In this document: one piece after another, positions 17,348 through 24,036 of the stretch
Numbering within the stretch: the stretch's first letter is position 1
Layout of the letters: each line of letters opens with the position of its first letter
The notes under the pieces: model-generated
Seen by the model: the letters and a program-made list of their open reading frames with translations, nothing else
Told to the model about the DNA's origin: nothing
Database searches by the model: none
Assembly: GCA_963715895.1 (NCBI GenBank)
Contig: OY970284.1
Span: 2,356,001-2,420,000, forward strand
Origin: JADGNZ01 sp963715895
GTDB taxonomy: Bacteria > Acidobacteriota > Thermoanaerobaculia > Gp7-AA8
Direction of reading: 5' to 3'
Length of the DNA: 64,000 nt
Program-made: the position numbers and the translations under genes

Positions 17348-18502
17348 ATGCTCACGTTGTTCAAGCGGCACACGAAAGCCTGCGGTCATACCGATAGGCG
17401 CTACCGGCGCTACCGGCGATGTAACTGCCCGATCGCGGTAGAAGGCTCTCTCGGCGAGGAGAAGATCAGGAAGACGCTCGATCAAACCTCCTGGGAGGCA
17501 GCGGAGAACCTGATCCGCGAATGGATCAAGGCGGGCAGAATAGGCGGAGGCGGGACGGCGCCCGCGACCATTGAAGACGCGGTGAAGCTCTTCCTCTCCG
17601 AGGCCGAGTCCCGAAATCTGGCCGAGGCGTCGGTCAGGCTTTATCGGCGCTTCATCGGCCGGCAGTTCCCTGCCTGGTGCAAGGCGAAGGGCTTCCGGTA
17701 TGTGAAGCAACTCACCTTCTCGGAGCTCGTGGATTTCAAAGCCTCGTGGAAGATGAAGCCCGCCACGGCTGCGAAGCGTCTCGAACTCCTCAAAGCCTTC
17801 ATGCGCTTCTGCGTGGCGGCGGACTGGATCGTGAAGAACCCAGCAGAGGGACTGAAGCCGCCGGAGATCGCCGAGGCTCCGACGCTTCCCTACACGGACG
17901 AGGAGATGGGGCGGATTCTCGATGCGTGCGACAGCTATTCACATCACGGCGACCATGGGAAGAACCGGCCGGCCAGAGTGAAGACCTTCGTGCTCTTGCT
18001 CCGGTACTCAGGGCTTCGGATTCAGGATGCTGCCTGCCTCGAAACGGAGAAGCTCGTCGGCGACGATCTCCAGCTCTACACGCAAAAGTCAGGCGTCGCT
18101 GTCTTCGTGCCTCTGCCGCCTGACGTGGCGGACGCCCTCCGCTACCAAGCCACGAAGAACAGTAACTCCCGTTACTTTTTCTGGTCGGGCAACGGCAAGC
18201 GTCTCTCCACTGTGTCGAGCTGGCAGCGAACGCTCCGCGGGCTCCTCGTCGCCGCGAAGGTCGAGAAGGGGCAGAACATGCTTCTCGCTCACCGGTTCCG
18301 CGACACGCTGGCCGTTTCACTCCTCGCCGATGGCGTGCCGATTGAGGACGTTGCTGCGATTCTCGGGCATTCGGTGAGGGTCTGCGAGAAGCACTACTCC
18401 GCATGGGTTAAGGCCAGACAGGTGCGGCTCACGGAGCGTGTCCGGGCGACTTGGCCAAAGCAGGAAAGGAAACTGAAGGTCATTCAGGGCGGCGCCGCTT
18501 AG
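17348..18502 (+). CDS. int: Tyrosine-type phage integrase
   Basis: A 384-aa site-specific recombinase. The catalytic set is readable: R224 in YSGLRIQD, H315-x-x-R318 in LAHRFRD, H341 in LGHS, nucleophile Y350 in EKHYSAW. The N-terminal region has a short C/H cluster (ACGH...RCNCP) seen in many integrases of this type, then a SAM-like core-binding domain (about 75-165). The ATG at 17348 follows GGAGG at ideal spacing; upstream codons in frame are rejected. It lies next to attL and points inward. It would recombine the tRNA-Phe attB with attP. Confidence 0.93.
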   Translation: MLTLFKRHTKACGHTDRRYRRYRRCNCPIAVEGSLGEEKIRKTLDQTSWEAAENLIREWIKAGRIGGGGTAPATIEDAVKLFLSEAESRNLAEASVRLYRRFIGRQFPAWCKAKGFRYVKQLTFSELVDFKASWKMKPATAAKRLELLKAFMRFCVAADWIVKNPAEGLKPPEIAEAPTLPYTDEEMGRILDACDSYSHHGDHGKNRPARVKTFVLLLRYSGLRIQDAACLETEKLVGDDLQLYTQKSGVAVFVPLPPDVADALRYQATKNSNSRYFFWSGNGKRLSTVSSWQRTLRGLLVAAKVEKGQNMLLAHRFRDTLAVSLLADGVPIEDVAAILGHSVRVCEKHYSAWVKARQVRLTERVRATWPKQERKLKVIQGGAA

Positions 18503-18878
18503 GTGCCGCCTTTTTCTCATTCTCGCCGGTCCCCACTTTGCTCTGACGCTTCACCTCGGCCGTGACTTCTTGGAGGATCACCAAGGCTCGCTCTTTCCCC
18601 AACACTTCGACAATGAAGTCCCCGGCTTCGTCGGTGTTGTGTTTCTCGGCGTACTCCTCGACTTTGCCGTAGGGCGTGAGCTCGACGATGAGGCGGTTCA
18701 GCAACTCGCTTTCGTAGAGCTGATTTGCGAGGCAAAGGACTTCGAGCGCATCGGTCGCCGTCGCGGTTTCTCCGGCATTCATCGCGTCGCGGGCGATGAA
18801 GTAGCCGGGCGAATCGAGGAGAAAGTATTGCTCGAATTGCGTGGCGCTTATCAGGCGAAACTTGATCGTTTTTTTCAT
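18480..18878 (-). CDS. Hypothetical protein, third gene of the repressor operon
   Basis: A 132-aa protein of mixed alpha/beta character, acidic in the middle (EEYAEKHNTDEAGDFIVEVLG) with a basic tail (KKAAPKRRRPE). Not recognised. It overlaps the HTH gene upstream by four bases (ATGA) and runs 23 bases into the 3' end of the converging integrase gene. Its place as last gene of the S24-like/HTH operon suggests a role in lysogeny control or as antitoxin-like cargo, without direct evidence. Confidence 0.6.
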   Translation of the reverse strand: MKKTIKFRLISATQFEQYFLLDSPGYFIARDAMNAGETATATDALEVLCLANQLYESELLNRLIVELTPYGKVEEYAEKHNTDEAGDFIVEVLGKERALVILQEVTAEVKRQSKVGTGENEKKAAPKRRRPE

Positions 18879-19087
18879 GGTTCTTCCAGGTCGAAGAGGT
18901 CAGCCGCTCTGACCGGCTCACGGCCCAAGCGACGGCACGCGGAGACGACCGCCTTGATGCATTTCCGGGACGGTTCCATTCGTCCCATGCGGACGCGGAG
19001 CAGGTGCTGACGCGAGTACTCCGAGTGCAGAGCGAGATGGGCGGGCTTGATGCCCTTCGCCTTCAAATAGGCTTCGAGCTTCGTCAT
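18875..19087 (-). CDS. Small XRE/Cro-type HTH protein
   Basis: A 70-aa protein. Residues about 3-55 read as a lambda-repressor-like helix-turn-helix: LEAYLKAKGIKPAHLALHSE (helices 1-2), then YSRQHLLRVRMG (recognition helix) and MEPSRKCIKAVVSACRRL. There is no cleavage or oligomerisation domain. The start at 19087 overlaps the upstream S24-like gene by four bases and the stop overlaps the next gene by four, so all three are translationally coupled. It probably binds operators in the 19.4-19.6 kb control region. Confidence 0.75.
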   Translation of the reverse strand: MTKLEAYLKAKGIKPAHLALHSEYSRQHLLRVRMGRMEPSRKCIKAVVSACRRLGREPVRAADLFDLEEP

Positions 19088-19425
19088 GCGGGCCTCACGA
19101 TGGCGGTGACGGCTCCGGCTATCAGCACGTCCTCGATGGTCTCGCCCGTTTCTACGCGTAGCTCCTGGAGTCCGTTCTTGGCCCACCAATGACCGAGGTA
19201 CAGGTCGGAGCCGAGGAAGGCGACTACGAGCTCACCGGTGAAGGCGGTGTTCCGGGGCTCGATGATGAGGAGGTCGCCGCGCTCCATGTCGGGGGCGCTT
19301 CGGACCCGGTAGACGATCTCGTGATCGTCGATGTATTCGGGCGGCATTCGGGTGACTGCGGTCGAAAGACGGAGCGGCCGTCCGTGCTCCAGCTCTCCGG
19401 CAATTTCAATTTCGATAGTGTCCAT
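19084..19425 (-). CDS. S24/LexA-like peptidase-fold protein without HTH
   Basis: A 113-aa protein resembling the C-terminal half of LexA/CI repressors: MERGDLLIIEPRNTAFTGEL and VVAFLGSDLYLGHWWAK follow the GDLVIV...PxxGDLVVA pattern of the S24 fold. The catalytic pair is doubtful. A serine sits in VRSAPDM just before the GD motif, but where the general-base lysine is expected the sequence reads YLGHWW. Self-cleavage may therefore be lost. It carries no DNA-binding domain; the next gene supplies one, so the repressor appears split in two genes. It is the first gene of the leftward operon, starting at the early control region. Confidence 0.65.
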   Translation of the reverse strand: MDTIEIEIAGELEHGRPLRLSTAVTRMPPEYIDDHEIVYRVRSAPDMERGDLLIIEPRNTAFTGELVVAFLGSDLYLGHWWAKNGLQELRVETGETIEDVLIAGAVTAIVRPA

Positions 19426-19543
19426 GGGAGAAGGGGCGGCCCGGAGGGTTGCAAGGCTCGCGAGTGAATTCAGGCTTGGAACGTCCTCGCGGGTCGCCTG
19501 CGAGAAACCTAGGTCGAGCTGACTGACGCGGGGAAGTGTCAGT

Positions 19544-19559
19544 GCACAACCGGTTGTGC
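19544..19559. promoter_or_regulatory. 16-bp perfect palindrome, candidate repressor operator
   Basis: GCACAACCGGTTGTGC is a perfect palindrome in the non-coding stretch between the leftward repressor operon (start 19425) and the rightward early genes (from 19701). Position and symmetry fit an operator for the HTH protein at 18875-19087. Confidence 0.55.
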
Positions 19560-19582
19560 GAACTCCGAAAATTTAGTCGGCG

Positions 19583-19621
19583 CTGCACACTCCTACGGGC
19601 AGTAGACAGGAGGCTGTGCAG
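19583..19621. promoter_or_regulatory. Interrupted inverted repeat in the early control region
   Basis: CTGCACA (19583-19589) pairs with TGTGCAG (19615-19621), and an inner CTCCT (19590-19594) pairs with AGGAG (19608-19612), leaving a 13-base loop and a two-base bulge. It may be an RNA hairpin in the leader of the rightward genes or a second protein-binding site. Confidence 0.35.
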
Positions 19622-19700
19622 ATTGCTCCCGCCCGCATGCAGCCGCCGGTTTTTCTCCGAATCAGTCGAGTTTTCCGGAGGTTTTGCGCAGACTCTGTGG

Positions 19701-19883
19701 ATGAAAATTACCACGCAGAAGACCGGCGGAATCTGGCATGGCTACCTCGAAGGGCACCCGGAGGTCGATGAGCGGGCGCTGACCGAGGAGATTGCGGTTA
19801 GGAAAGTTCAGCGGATCATTGAGCGTTTAGGACCGGCAAGCGGAGGAGACCATGGAAGAAAAGAAGAAGTTCACGATTACTGA
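19701..19883 (+). CDS. Small early protein, HicB-like start
   Basis: A 60-aa product, MKITTQKTGGIWHGYLEGH at its N-terminus, which resembles the beta-strand start of HicB-type domains, followed by a charged helix. It is too short for a full HicB fold and no HicA partner is nearby. There is no strong ribosome-binding site at the ATG; longer in-frame starts would give an arginine-rich, unlikely leader. Its 3' end overlaps the next gene by 32 bases. Confidence 0.45.
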   Translation: MKITTQKTGGIWHGYLEGHPEVDERALTEEIAVRKVQRIIERLGPASGGDHGRKEEVHDY

Positions 19884-20091
19884 GGCGAAGAGAAACGAGC
19901 ATGGTGCGGTGACGAGCCTGCGTGTGCGTTGCAACGTGTGCGGGTTGGTTCAGAGACCCGTGAAGGGAGCCGGAAGTGCGGTGCCGGGACAGTTCTCGGG
20001 ACTCGCGGGTGGCGGGGTAGAGCTGGCGTGTGGCAATCGAGAGTGCGAGGTGGATGAGACTTTCGCGACGGAAGAGATTCCCGCGGCGTAG
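19852..20091 (+). CDS. Small zinc-ribbon-like phage protein
   Basis: A 79-aa protein with an excellent ribosome-binding site (CGGAGGAG). Cysteine pairs CNVCG and CGNREC, about 30 residues apart, look like a zinc knuckle. The lysine-rich N-terminus and acidic tail are typical of small early phage proteins. Function unknown. Confidence 0.6.
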   Translation: MEEKKKFTITEAKRNEHGAVTSLRVRCNVCGLVQRPVKGAGSAVPGQFSGLAGGGVELACGNRECEVDETFATEEIPAA

Positions 20092-20113
20092 AGTCGGGGC
20101 AAGCGAGGCACGA

Positions 20114-20473
20114 ATGAGATCAGAGGAAAAGTACGCGGATCAGAAGTTCTGCGAAGCAGTGGATGCGATGGCGACGAGCGCAAAGGGGATTCGTGAGCGT
20201 ATCCAGGGCGCATTCCTGAGCTTCTCGCCGATACAGGCCGAGGAGTTTGAGGACGGCGATCTCCGGCAAAGGTTCGATGACATCTACAAGGCACTTACGA
20301 GTGTCGAACCGACGGGGGAAGAAGGAAGTGTTCGGGCGACCCTAAATCAGGCGACGGACGCGGAATGCGAGCGAATCGCGAAAATGATCGTGGCTTTCCA
20401 CTACATAGTTCACGACCGATTCGCAGTCTGGAATCATGAGTTCGATCAGAAGTTCGGGAGTGGGAAAAAGTAA
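20114..20473 (+). CDS. Hypothetical helical phage protein
   Basis: A 119-aa protein starting MRSEEKYADQKF after GCGAGG. It is mostly predicted helix with acidic patches (FSPIQAEEFEDGDLRQRF) and ends FDQKFGSGKK. Not recognised. It follows the zinc-ribbon gene by 22 bases on the same strand and is the last of the rightward early set; the next gene is convergent with a three-base gap. Confidence 0.6.
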   Translation: MRSEEKYADQKFCEAVDAMATSAKGIRERIQGAFLSFSPIQAEEFEDGDLRQRFDDIYKALTSVEPTGEEGSVRATLNQATDAECERIAKMIVAFHYIVHDRFAVWNHEFDQKFGSGKK

Positions 20474-20476
20474 AAC

Positions 20477-20734
20477 CTAGTGACCGTCGGAGGGTTCCGG
20501 GGCATCGAAGGGTCGTGAGCCGATCTGCGCCCTTCGGAGAAGCGTCGCGAGCGTCGTTCGGTCCGCTGGGTCAAGTAGATCGGTTTGAAGTTCGCTGACC
20601 ATCAGGGTCTTAGGATTGTAGATAACGAGGAAGAGCCGTTCGATAATGAGCTGCCCTGGTCGCATACCAGACTTCGCGGCTTCGAACTTCTGGTCGTCGA
20701 TGGTGATGGTCTTGATGTCGTCAATACTTTTCAT
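20477..20734 (-). CDS. Hypothetical small protein
   Basis: An 85-aa protein, MKSIDDIKTITIDDQKFEAA at the start, mixed strands then a helical LATLLRRAQ region. Not recognised. It lies 24 bases downstream of the HNH gene on the same strand, suggesting co-transcription. Confidence 0.55.
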   Translation of the reverse strand: MKSIDDIKTITIDDQKFEAAKSGMRPGQLIIERLFLVIYNPKTLMVSELQTDLLDPADRTTLATLLRRAQIGSRPFDAPEPSDGH

Positions 20735-20758
20735 GGCACGAAGTGTCGCACAATATCG

Positions 20759-21028
20759 TCAAGATGCGCGGCGACAGTGGGGACAGTTGTCGGCGTTCGC
20801 AAGCCGTCGGTTTCGAACAGTCTGCGTACGGTGACATGCCTGGCAAAGAAGCTGAAGGTCGTAAAGGGTGATGTCAGCAGCGTAGCGGAGGTGATGAATC
20901 TGTACGTTCGTTGTTCCGCCGCAGACTTCGCAGCCCTCGATACCGAGAATCTTCTTCGCCGCGAAAATATAGGGCCGAAGACTGTGGATCAGCGTTCCGT
21001 GAAATTGTCGTTCGTCGTGGTTGATCAT
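20759..21028 (-). CDS. HNH endonuclease-like protein
   Basis: An 89-aa protein. CEVCGGTTNVQIHHLRYA supplies a zinc cysteine pair and the HH of the HNH core. LYDLQLLCQACHRTQT supplies the central asparagine/aspartate position and the closing C-x-x-C-H. CPHC near the end may complete a second zinc site. HNH proteins of this size act in phage packaging or as nicking/homing enzymes. The start is uncertain: MINHDERQ at 21028 is used, but an ATG at 21052 is also in frame. Confidence 0.7.
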   Translation of the reverse strand: MINHDERQFHGTLIHSLRPYIFAAKKILGIEGCEVCGGTTNVQIHHLRYAADITLYDLQLLCQACHRTQTVRNRRLANADNCPHCRRAS

Positions 21029-21194
21029 TCTCAAAAAAAATGTGCGACACATTTAGCGGCTCCCCCCAGAGACGGAAACCGAGGCCCCTTCTTCCTCTCT
21101 CCCTCCTTCCCGCAGAGGCTGTGCCCATCCCTGAAAAAAGTTCAGGTCTTGGAAGTACCTTGCGTCAACGGAGCCGAGTATGAGTTTTTGAAGG

Positions 21195-21284
21195 GCTAGA
21201 TACCTTCCCGGAAAAATCCGGCGCTCTATCTAGCGAGCTTTCCCCAGAGTAGTGCTCTGGCTTCTCGGGATATTTCATCCCGAG
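21195..21284. ncRNA. Compact three-hairpin RNA candidate
   Basis: Within 90 non-coding bases: GCTAGATA (21195-21202) with TATCTAGC (21227-21234), enclosing CCGG-AAAAAT-CCGG (21208-21221); CCAGAG (21244-21249) with CTCTGG (21255-21260); CTCGGGAT (21264-21271) with ATCCCGAG (21277-21284). All stems are perfect and end to end. No T-run follows on either strand, so a simple terminator is unlikely. Strand and class are unknown. Confidence 0.45.
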
Positions 21285-21296
21285 CGTGCCAAGGGG

Positions 21297-21539
21297 CTAC
21301 ACCGCGTTGTCTCGAAATTCGGCGGGCAGTTCAGAGCCCTGCTCTTCTAGGAACTTACCGACCCACATCTTCGCCTCTTGCAACTTCGTGTGAGCAAGCG
21401 AGAGTTCGCGCTTCCCTTTCGCGTAGTCGGGCCTCTGATCGTTCTTGATGATGTCTGCGTATCGAATGATCGCATCAATCTTAGTTCGAAGATCGTGACC
21501 TTTCTCTACTGGATTCATTTCGCGTGACACATTGGTCAT
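21297..21539 (-). CDS. Acb2/Tad1-hairpin-like protein (candidate anti-CBASS/anti-Thoeris sponge)
   Basis: An 80-aa all-helical protein. The second helix reads KRELSLAHTKLQEAKMWVGK, matching the pattern RExSLAxTKLxEAxMW of the phage Acb2/Tad1 hairpin family as I recall it. The preceding segment (HDLRTKIDAIIRYADIIKND) gives the first helix of the hairpin. Known members form oligomers that bind and hide cyclic nucleotide or gcADPR signals made by host CBASS or Thoeris systems. This link is by sequence pattern only. The ATG at 21539 is used; an upstream in-frame start at 21659 would add a 40-residue basic leader. It is a stand-alone gene between non-coding stretches, as defence antagonists often are. 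Confidence 0.65.
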   Translation of the reverse strand: MTNVSREMNPVEKGHDLRTKIDAIIRYADIIKNDQRPDYAKGKRELSLAHTKLQEAKMWVGKFLEEQGSELPAEFRDNAV

Positions 21540-21778
21540 ATATTTTAAGGCTTGGTTTAAGGCGACCTTTCCCAGCGATTCATTCGCTGAGTGATGGTGG
21601 CGAGGTTTGACTCGCAGGGCTGCGTTCGTACGGAGGCGGTATGCCTGGATGCTCCACATCTAGAGCCGCTCGTATCAGCCTTCGATTACTACACGTTAAG
21701 CGGCTGCGCTGGCCGCCACACCATCACTCAAGGAACGATTCAGAGCTTGTGCCCTGAAAGCAGAAGAGAGGGTTTGTA

Positions 21779-21916
21779 TTAGTTCTTAACGGTCCACTTC
21801 CTGAGGGTGAACCACAACCGACACCATCCGATGAAACCGAGTTCGTGCGGGTTTTTAATCTTGGCGGTGCGGACTTTACTTTTGCCGACGTGTTTGTAGA
21901 CGCGGATTTCGTACAT
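21779..21916 (-). CDS. Small basic protein (45 aa)
   Basis: MYEIRVYKHVGKSKVRTAKI then KNPHELGFIGWCRLWFTLRK, 45 residues, net strongly basic and aromatic. There is no strong ribosome-binding site (an AGAGG lies about 16 bases upstream), so the call rests on amino-acid composition and frame. It sits just downstream of a minus-strand terminator. Confidence 0.4.
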   Translation of the reverse strand: MYEIRVYKHVGKSKVRTAKIKNPHELGFIGWCRLWFTLRKWTVKN

Positions 21917-21952
21917 TGTTTTACGGTAGTTATCCCTCTTCTGCTTTCAAAG

Positions 21953-21987
21953 AACAAAACCGCCCCCCGGATAGGACGGAAGGCGGT
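21953..21987 (-). terminator. Leftward rho-independent terminator
   Basis: Read on the minus strand, ACCGCC (complement of 21982-21987) pairs with GGCGGT (complement of 21959-21964) and is followed by TTTGTT. An overlapping longer repeat, GATAGGAC (21970-21977) with GTCCTATC (22003-22010), could form an alternative hairpin, so a switch between structures is possible. Confidence 0.55.
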
Positions 21988-22300
21988 GCTGTGTTCCATC
22001 CGGTCCTATCGCGGATGAAACTCGTAGGGTGAGGTATGAAAAGGTGTGGGGGGCTGCTCTTTGACGATACCTCCGACGGTGGAGATGTCAAATGCGGTGG
22101 GTTGGGGATAACTGAAGTGGCGCTGGTGCGGCTGTCTGGGCCATGGTGCATGCCGCCCCGAGCGCCGGGCTGAATATAGCGGTTTTTCGCGTATTCCGCG
22201 CCAGATTCATCGAAAAATCGGCGGTGGCTGATTTCCCTGTCTGCACGACAAAGTCCAGCCTGAGTGCGGCTTGGTTGACCTGGCGAGGCAATGGAGGGCG
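21988..22300. other. Non-coding gap
   Basis: About 310 bases without a convincing gene. It holds the right arm of the 21970-22010 inverted repeat and, at its right end, the promoter region of the small gene at 22316. Short open frames on both strands lack start signals and have proline-rich, unlikely products. Confidence 0.5.
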
Positions 22301-22306
22301 TATAAT
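22301..22306 (+). promoter_or_regulatory. Perfect -10 box nine bases before a start codon
   Basis: TATAAT at 22301-22306 is nine bases from the ATG at 22316, so a transcript would be leaderless or nearly so. A TTGACC at 22275-22280 is 20 bases upstream, longer than the usual 16-18. Confidence 0.45.
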
Positions 22307-22315
22307 CGCCGAACT

Positions 22316-22462
22316 ATGGCAAAAGACGAGAAAACATCACCGAGAGTAGCGAAACTGGCATCTGACGTTCTGGCAGGCAGGAAGGACCCGACGAAGAAGG
22401 AGATCAAGACCCTGGCGGGAGCGGCGCTTACTGAGGCTCCCGACAAAAAGAAGAAAAAGTAA
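22316..22462 (+). CDS. Small lysine-rich protein (48 aa)
   Basis: MAKDEKTSPRVAKLASDVLA opens a 48-aa basic helical protein ending in a lysine run. Similar small proteins (thr/ser-pro-(k/r)-val-ala-x-leu-ala-ser) are widespread in bacteria with no known role; this is from memory. The nearby -10 box suggests leaderless expression. Confidence 0.55.
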   Translation: MAKDEKTSPRVAKLASDVLAGRKDPTKKEIKTLAGAALTEAPDKKKKK

Positions 22463-22486
22463 AAACCCGCCGCGAGGTGCGACGGG
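22461..22486 (-). terminator. Leftward terminator after the SSB operon
   Basis: On the minus strand CCCGTCGC pairs with GCGGCGGG (one mismatch) around a five-base loop and is followed by TTTTT. It closes the operon ending with the zinc-binding protein at 22559. Confidence 0.65.
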
Positions 22487-22558
22487 GAAAGATCGATCAG
22501 GCCTTGTCGGCCTAGCACACGAATGGGACTTCCTCCTGGTCGCGGTTCCTCCTTTCGG

Positions 22559-22783
22559 TTAGGGGTTTTTCGGACGAAAGCGCTTGCAACCGTCGCCTTC
22601 GTGACAGGCTCCGTTCCGGTCCTTGTGTGCTTTCTCGCCGTGGCCGCACTCGCAGATGCGCTCTGGGGTGAAGTGCTGGCAGGAGCAGAATCGACAGGGA
22701 CCAGCGGGGTTTTGCTTGGTGCAGAAGTGGTCGCGCTTTTGGTGGGTGCAGGTGCAGACAAAGGCGACTCGCGGGAAGGTCAT
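22559..22783 (-). CDS. Cysteine/histidine-rich zinc-binding-type protein
   Basis: A 74-aa protein with at least ten cysteines and several histidines: CTCTHQKRDHFC, CRFCSCQH, CECGHGEKAHK, CHEGDGC. These look like two or three small zinc knuckles. It overlaps the SSB gene by four bases (ATGA), so it is translated with SSB. Function unknown; a DNA-associated role is plausible from context only. Confidence 0.65.
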   Translation of the reverse strand: MTFPRVAFVCTCTHQKRDHFCTKQNPAGPCRFCSCQHFTPERICECGHGEKAHKDRNGACHEGDGCKRFRPKNP

Positions 22784-23169
22784 GACTTCTTGCGGCGGCG
22801 ATCAGCTCGGGGCAGCAACTCCGTTTGAGCGCTTTGCGGCTTCGGGTCAAGGAAGATGACCTTGGAAGCGACAATCTCCGTCTTCCAGCGCTTCTGACCG
22901 GTCTCCTTGTCGTCCCACTCGGAGGTGCGGAGTGCGCCTTCGATGAGGACGTGTGAGCCCTTGTGGAGGTACTGAGCGAGGTTCTCGCCCTGACCGTTCC
23001 AGGTCGTGACGTTGAACCAGTTGGTGTGCTCGTGCTTCTGGTCGTCGGAGTCCTTCCAGCGGTCGGTCACTGCTACGCTGAATTTAGTAACGGTAGTTGC
23101 TCCTGCGGGAGCGGTTTCCGGGTCTTTGCCGAGGTAGCCGGTGACGATGACGCGATTGAGATTTTGCAA
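22780..23169 (-). CDS. ssb: Single-stranded DNA-binding protein
   Basis: A 129-aa OB-fold protein. MQNLNRVIVTGYLGKDPE and NWFNVTTWNGQGENLAQYL with GSHVLIEGALRTSEW are the standard SSB core, with the aromatic and basic residues that stack on ssDNA. The tail is short and basic (RADRRRKKS) rather than the acidic DDDIPF-type tip, so docking to host partners is probably lost. It is transcribed leftward with a zinc-binding protein gene. Confidence 0.93.
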   Translation of the reverse strand: MQNLNRVIVTGYLGKDPETAPAGATTVTKFSVAVTDRWKDSDDQKHEHTNWFNVTTWNGQGENLAQYLHKGSHVLIEGALRTSEWDDKETGQKRWKTEIVASKVIFLDPKPQSAQTELLPRADRRRKKS

Positions 23170-23178
23170 GACTTCTCC

Positions 23179-23544
23179 TTATCGCTCCGAAGGGAGCATC
23201 AGTACGTCGTTTGAGAGGTAGAGGGTTATTGACTCAAGCGGGAACTCGGTGAAGGCGATGGGCTGCTCGAAGGCGCGTCTGCCTTGTTCGGAAGAGCAGG
23301 TGAGAAGTGCGCGGTGGTCGCGCGCGACGGTTAGTTCCCAGACTTGAAGGCCGGTGAGATTGCCGTGCTTTGCGGCCCGCTTGTATGAGGTTGCAATGTG
23401 ATCAATGAGCCAGAAAGCGCCGGCAGCTTCCGCGAGGTATTTGACGCCCGCGGTGTAGAGCATTCCGGTTTCGTGTTTGCTGCGGGGAAGGGGACGGTTT
23501 CGGGTGAAGTTCGCGAGATTTGCCGTGAGCTTCGCGGGCGTCAT
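23179..23544 (-). CDS. DUF6876-like phage protein
   Basis: A 121-aa protein. GVKYLAEAAGAFWLIDHIA, VWELTV and FTEFPLESITLYLSNDVLML match the pattern of the DUF6876 family, common in phages and mobile elements. No function is known for the family. The ATG at 23544 overlaps the stop of a 43-codon gene upstream. It sits ten bases before the SSB start region. Confidence 0.75.
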   Translation of the reverse strand: MTPAKLTANLANFTRNRPLPRSKHETGMLYTAGVKYLAEAAGAFWLIDHIATSYKRAAKHGNLTGLQVWELTVARDHRALLTCSSEQGRRAFEQPIAFTEFPLESITLYLSNDVLMLPSER

Positions 23545-23672
23545 GGCGGGGCGCCCTTCGTGATGCGTGCAATGACTGCTTTCGCTCCTTTCTTGTAGAC
23601 CGTGACGCAGATGAGCTCTTCGCCTTCGTAGACGGCCCAAAAGCGACGCTTGTACTTCTCGTACTTGAGCAC
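23541..23672 (-). CDS. Small phage protein (43 aa) coupled to DUF6876 gene
   Basis: GTG start at 23672 with AAAGGA six bases upstream. The product, with KYEKYKRRFWAVYEGEELI and VTVYKKGAKAVIARI, has an even pattern of aromatic and basic residues and ends AP-P. Its stop overlaps the next ATG (ATGA), strong evidence for a real, coupled gene. Confidence 0.65.
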   Translation of the reverse strand: MLKYEKYKRRFWAVYEGEELICVTVYKKGAKAVIARITKGAPP

Positions 23673-23793
23673 GGGAAATCCTTTCGGTTGGCTTGTCAGT
23701 GAGCCCAGCGAAGAGGTTCGGCGATGCGCCGAACTCGCTGACCGCGCGGCCTAGATGTGTGAGGTCATCCGGCCGCGACCGTCAGAGAGCGTG

Positions 23794-24009
23794 CTATGCG
23801 ATGGCTTTGCGGGTGAAAAAACGGAGGATGAGGTTCACGAACGGGGAGAGCGCGACCAGCATCGTTGCAACGAATGAGGTAAGGGCTTCGTTCGGTGTCC
23901 AGCCGAAGTAGCTGGCGATGGCAACGACGATCGTGAGGCCGTTGAACCAGATTGACCGGCTGGCATACCAGGGTTTGGATGGAGGCATGTAAGGTGACCA
24001 AGGGGCCAT
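23794..24009 (-). CDS. Holin-like membrane protein
   Basis: A 71-aa protein with two likely membrane segments: WFNGLTIVVAIASYFGW and LTSFVATMLVALSPFVNLIL, and a basic end (RFFTRKAIA). Size, topology and place beside a putative lysin fit a holin or antiholin. The start could be MAPW (24009) or MPPS six codons later. Confidence 0.55.
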   Translation of the reverse strand: MAPWSPYMPPSKPWYASRSIWFNGLTIVVAIASYFGWTPNEALTSFVATMLVALSPFVNLILRFFTRKAIA

Positions 24010-24036
24010 AGTGTTTGTATTAGGTGACGACGACCT

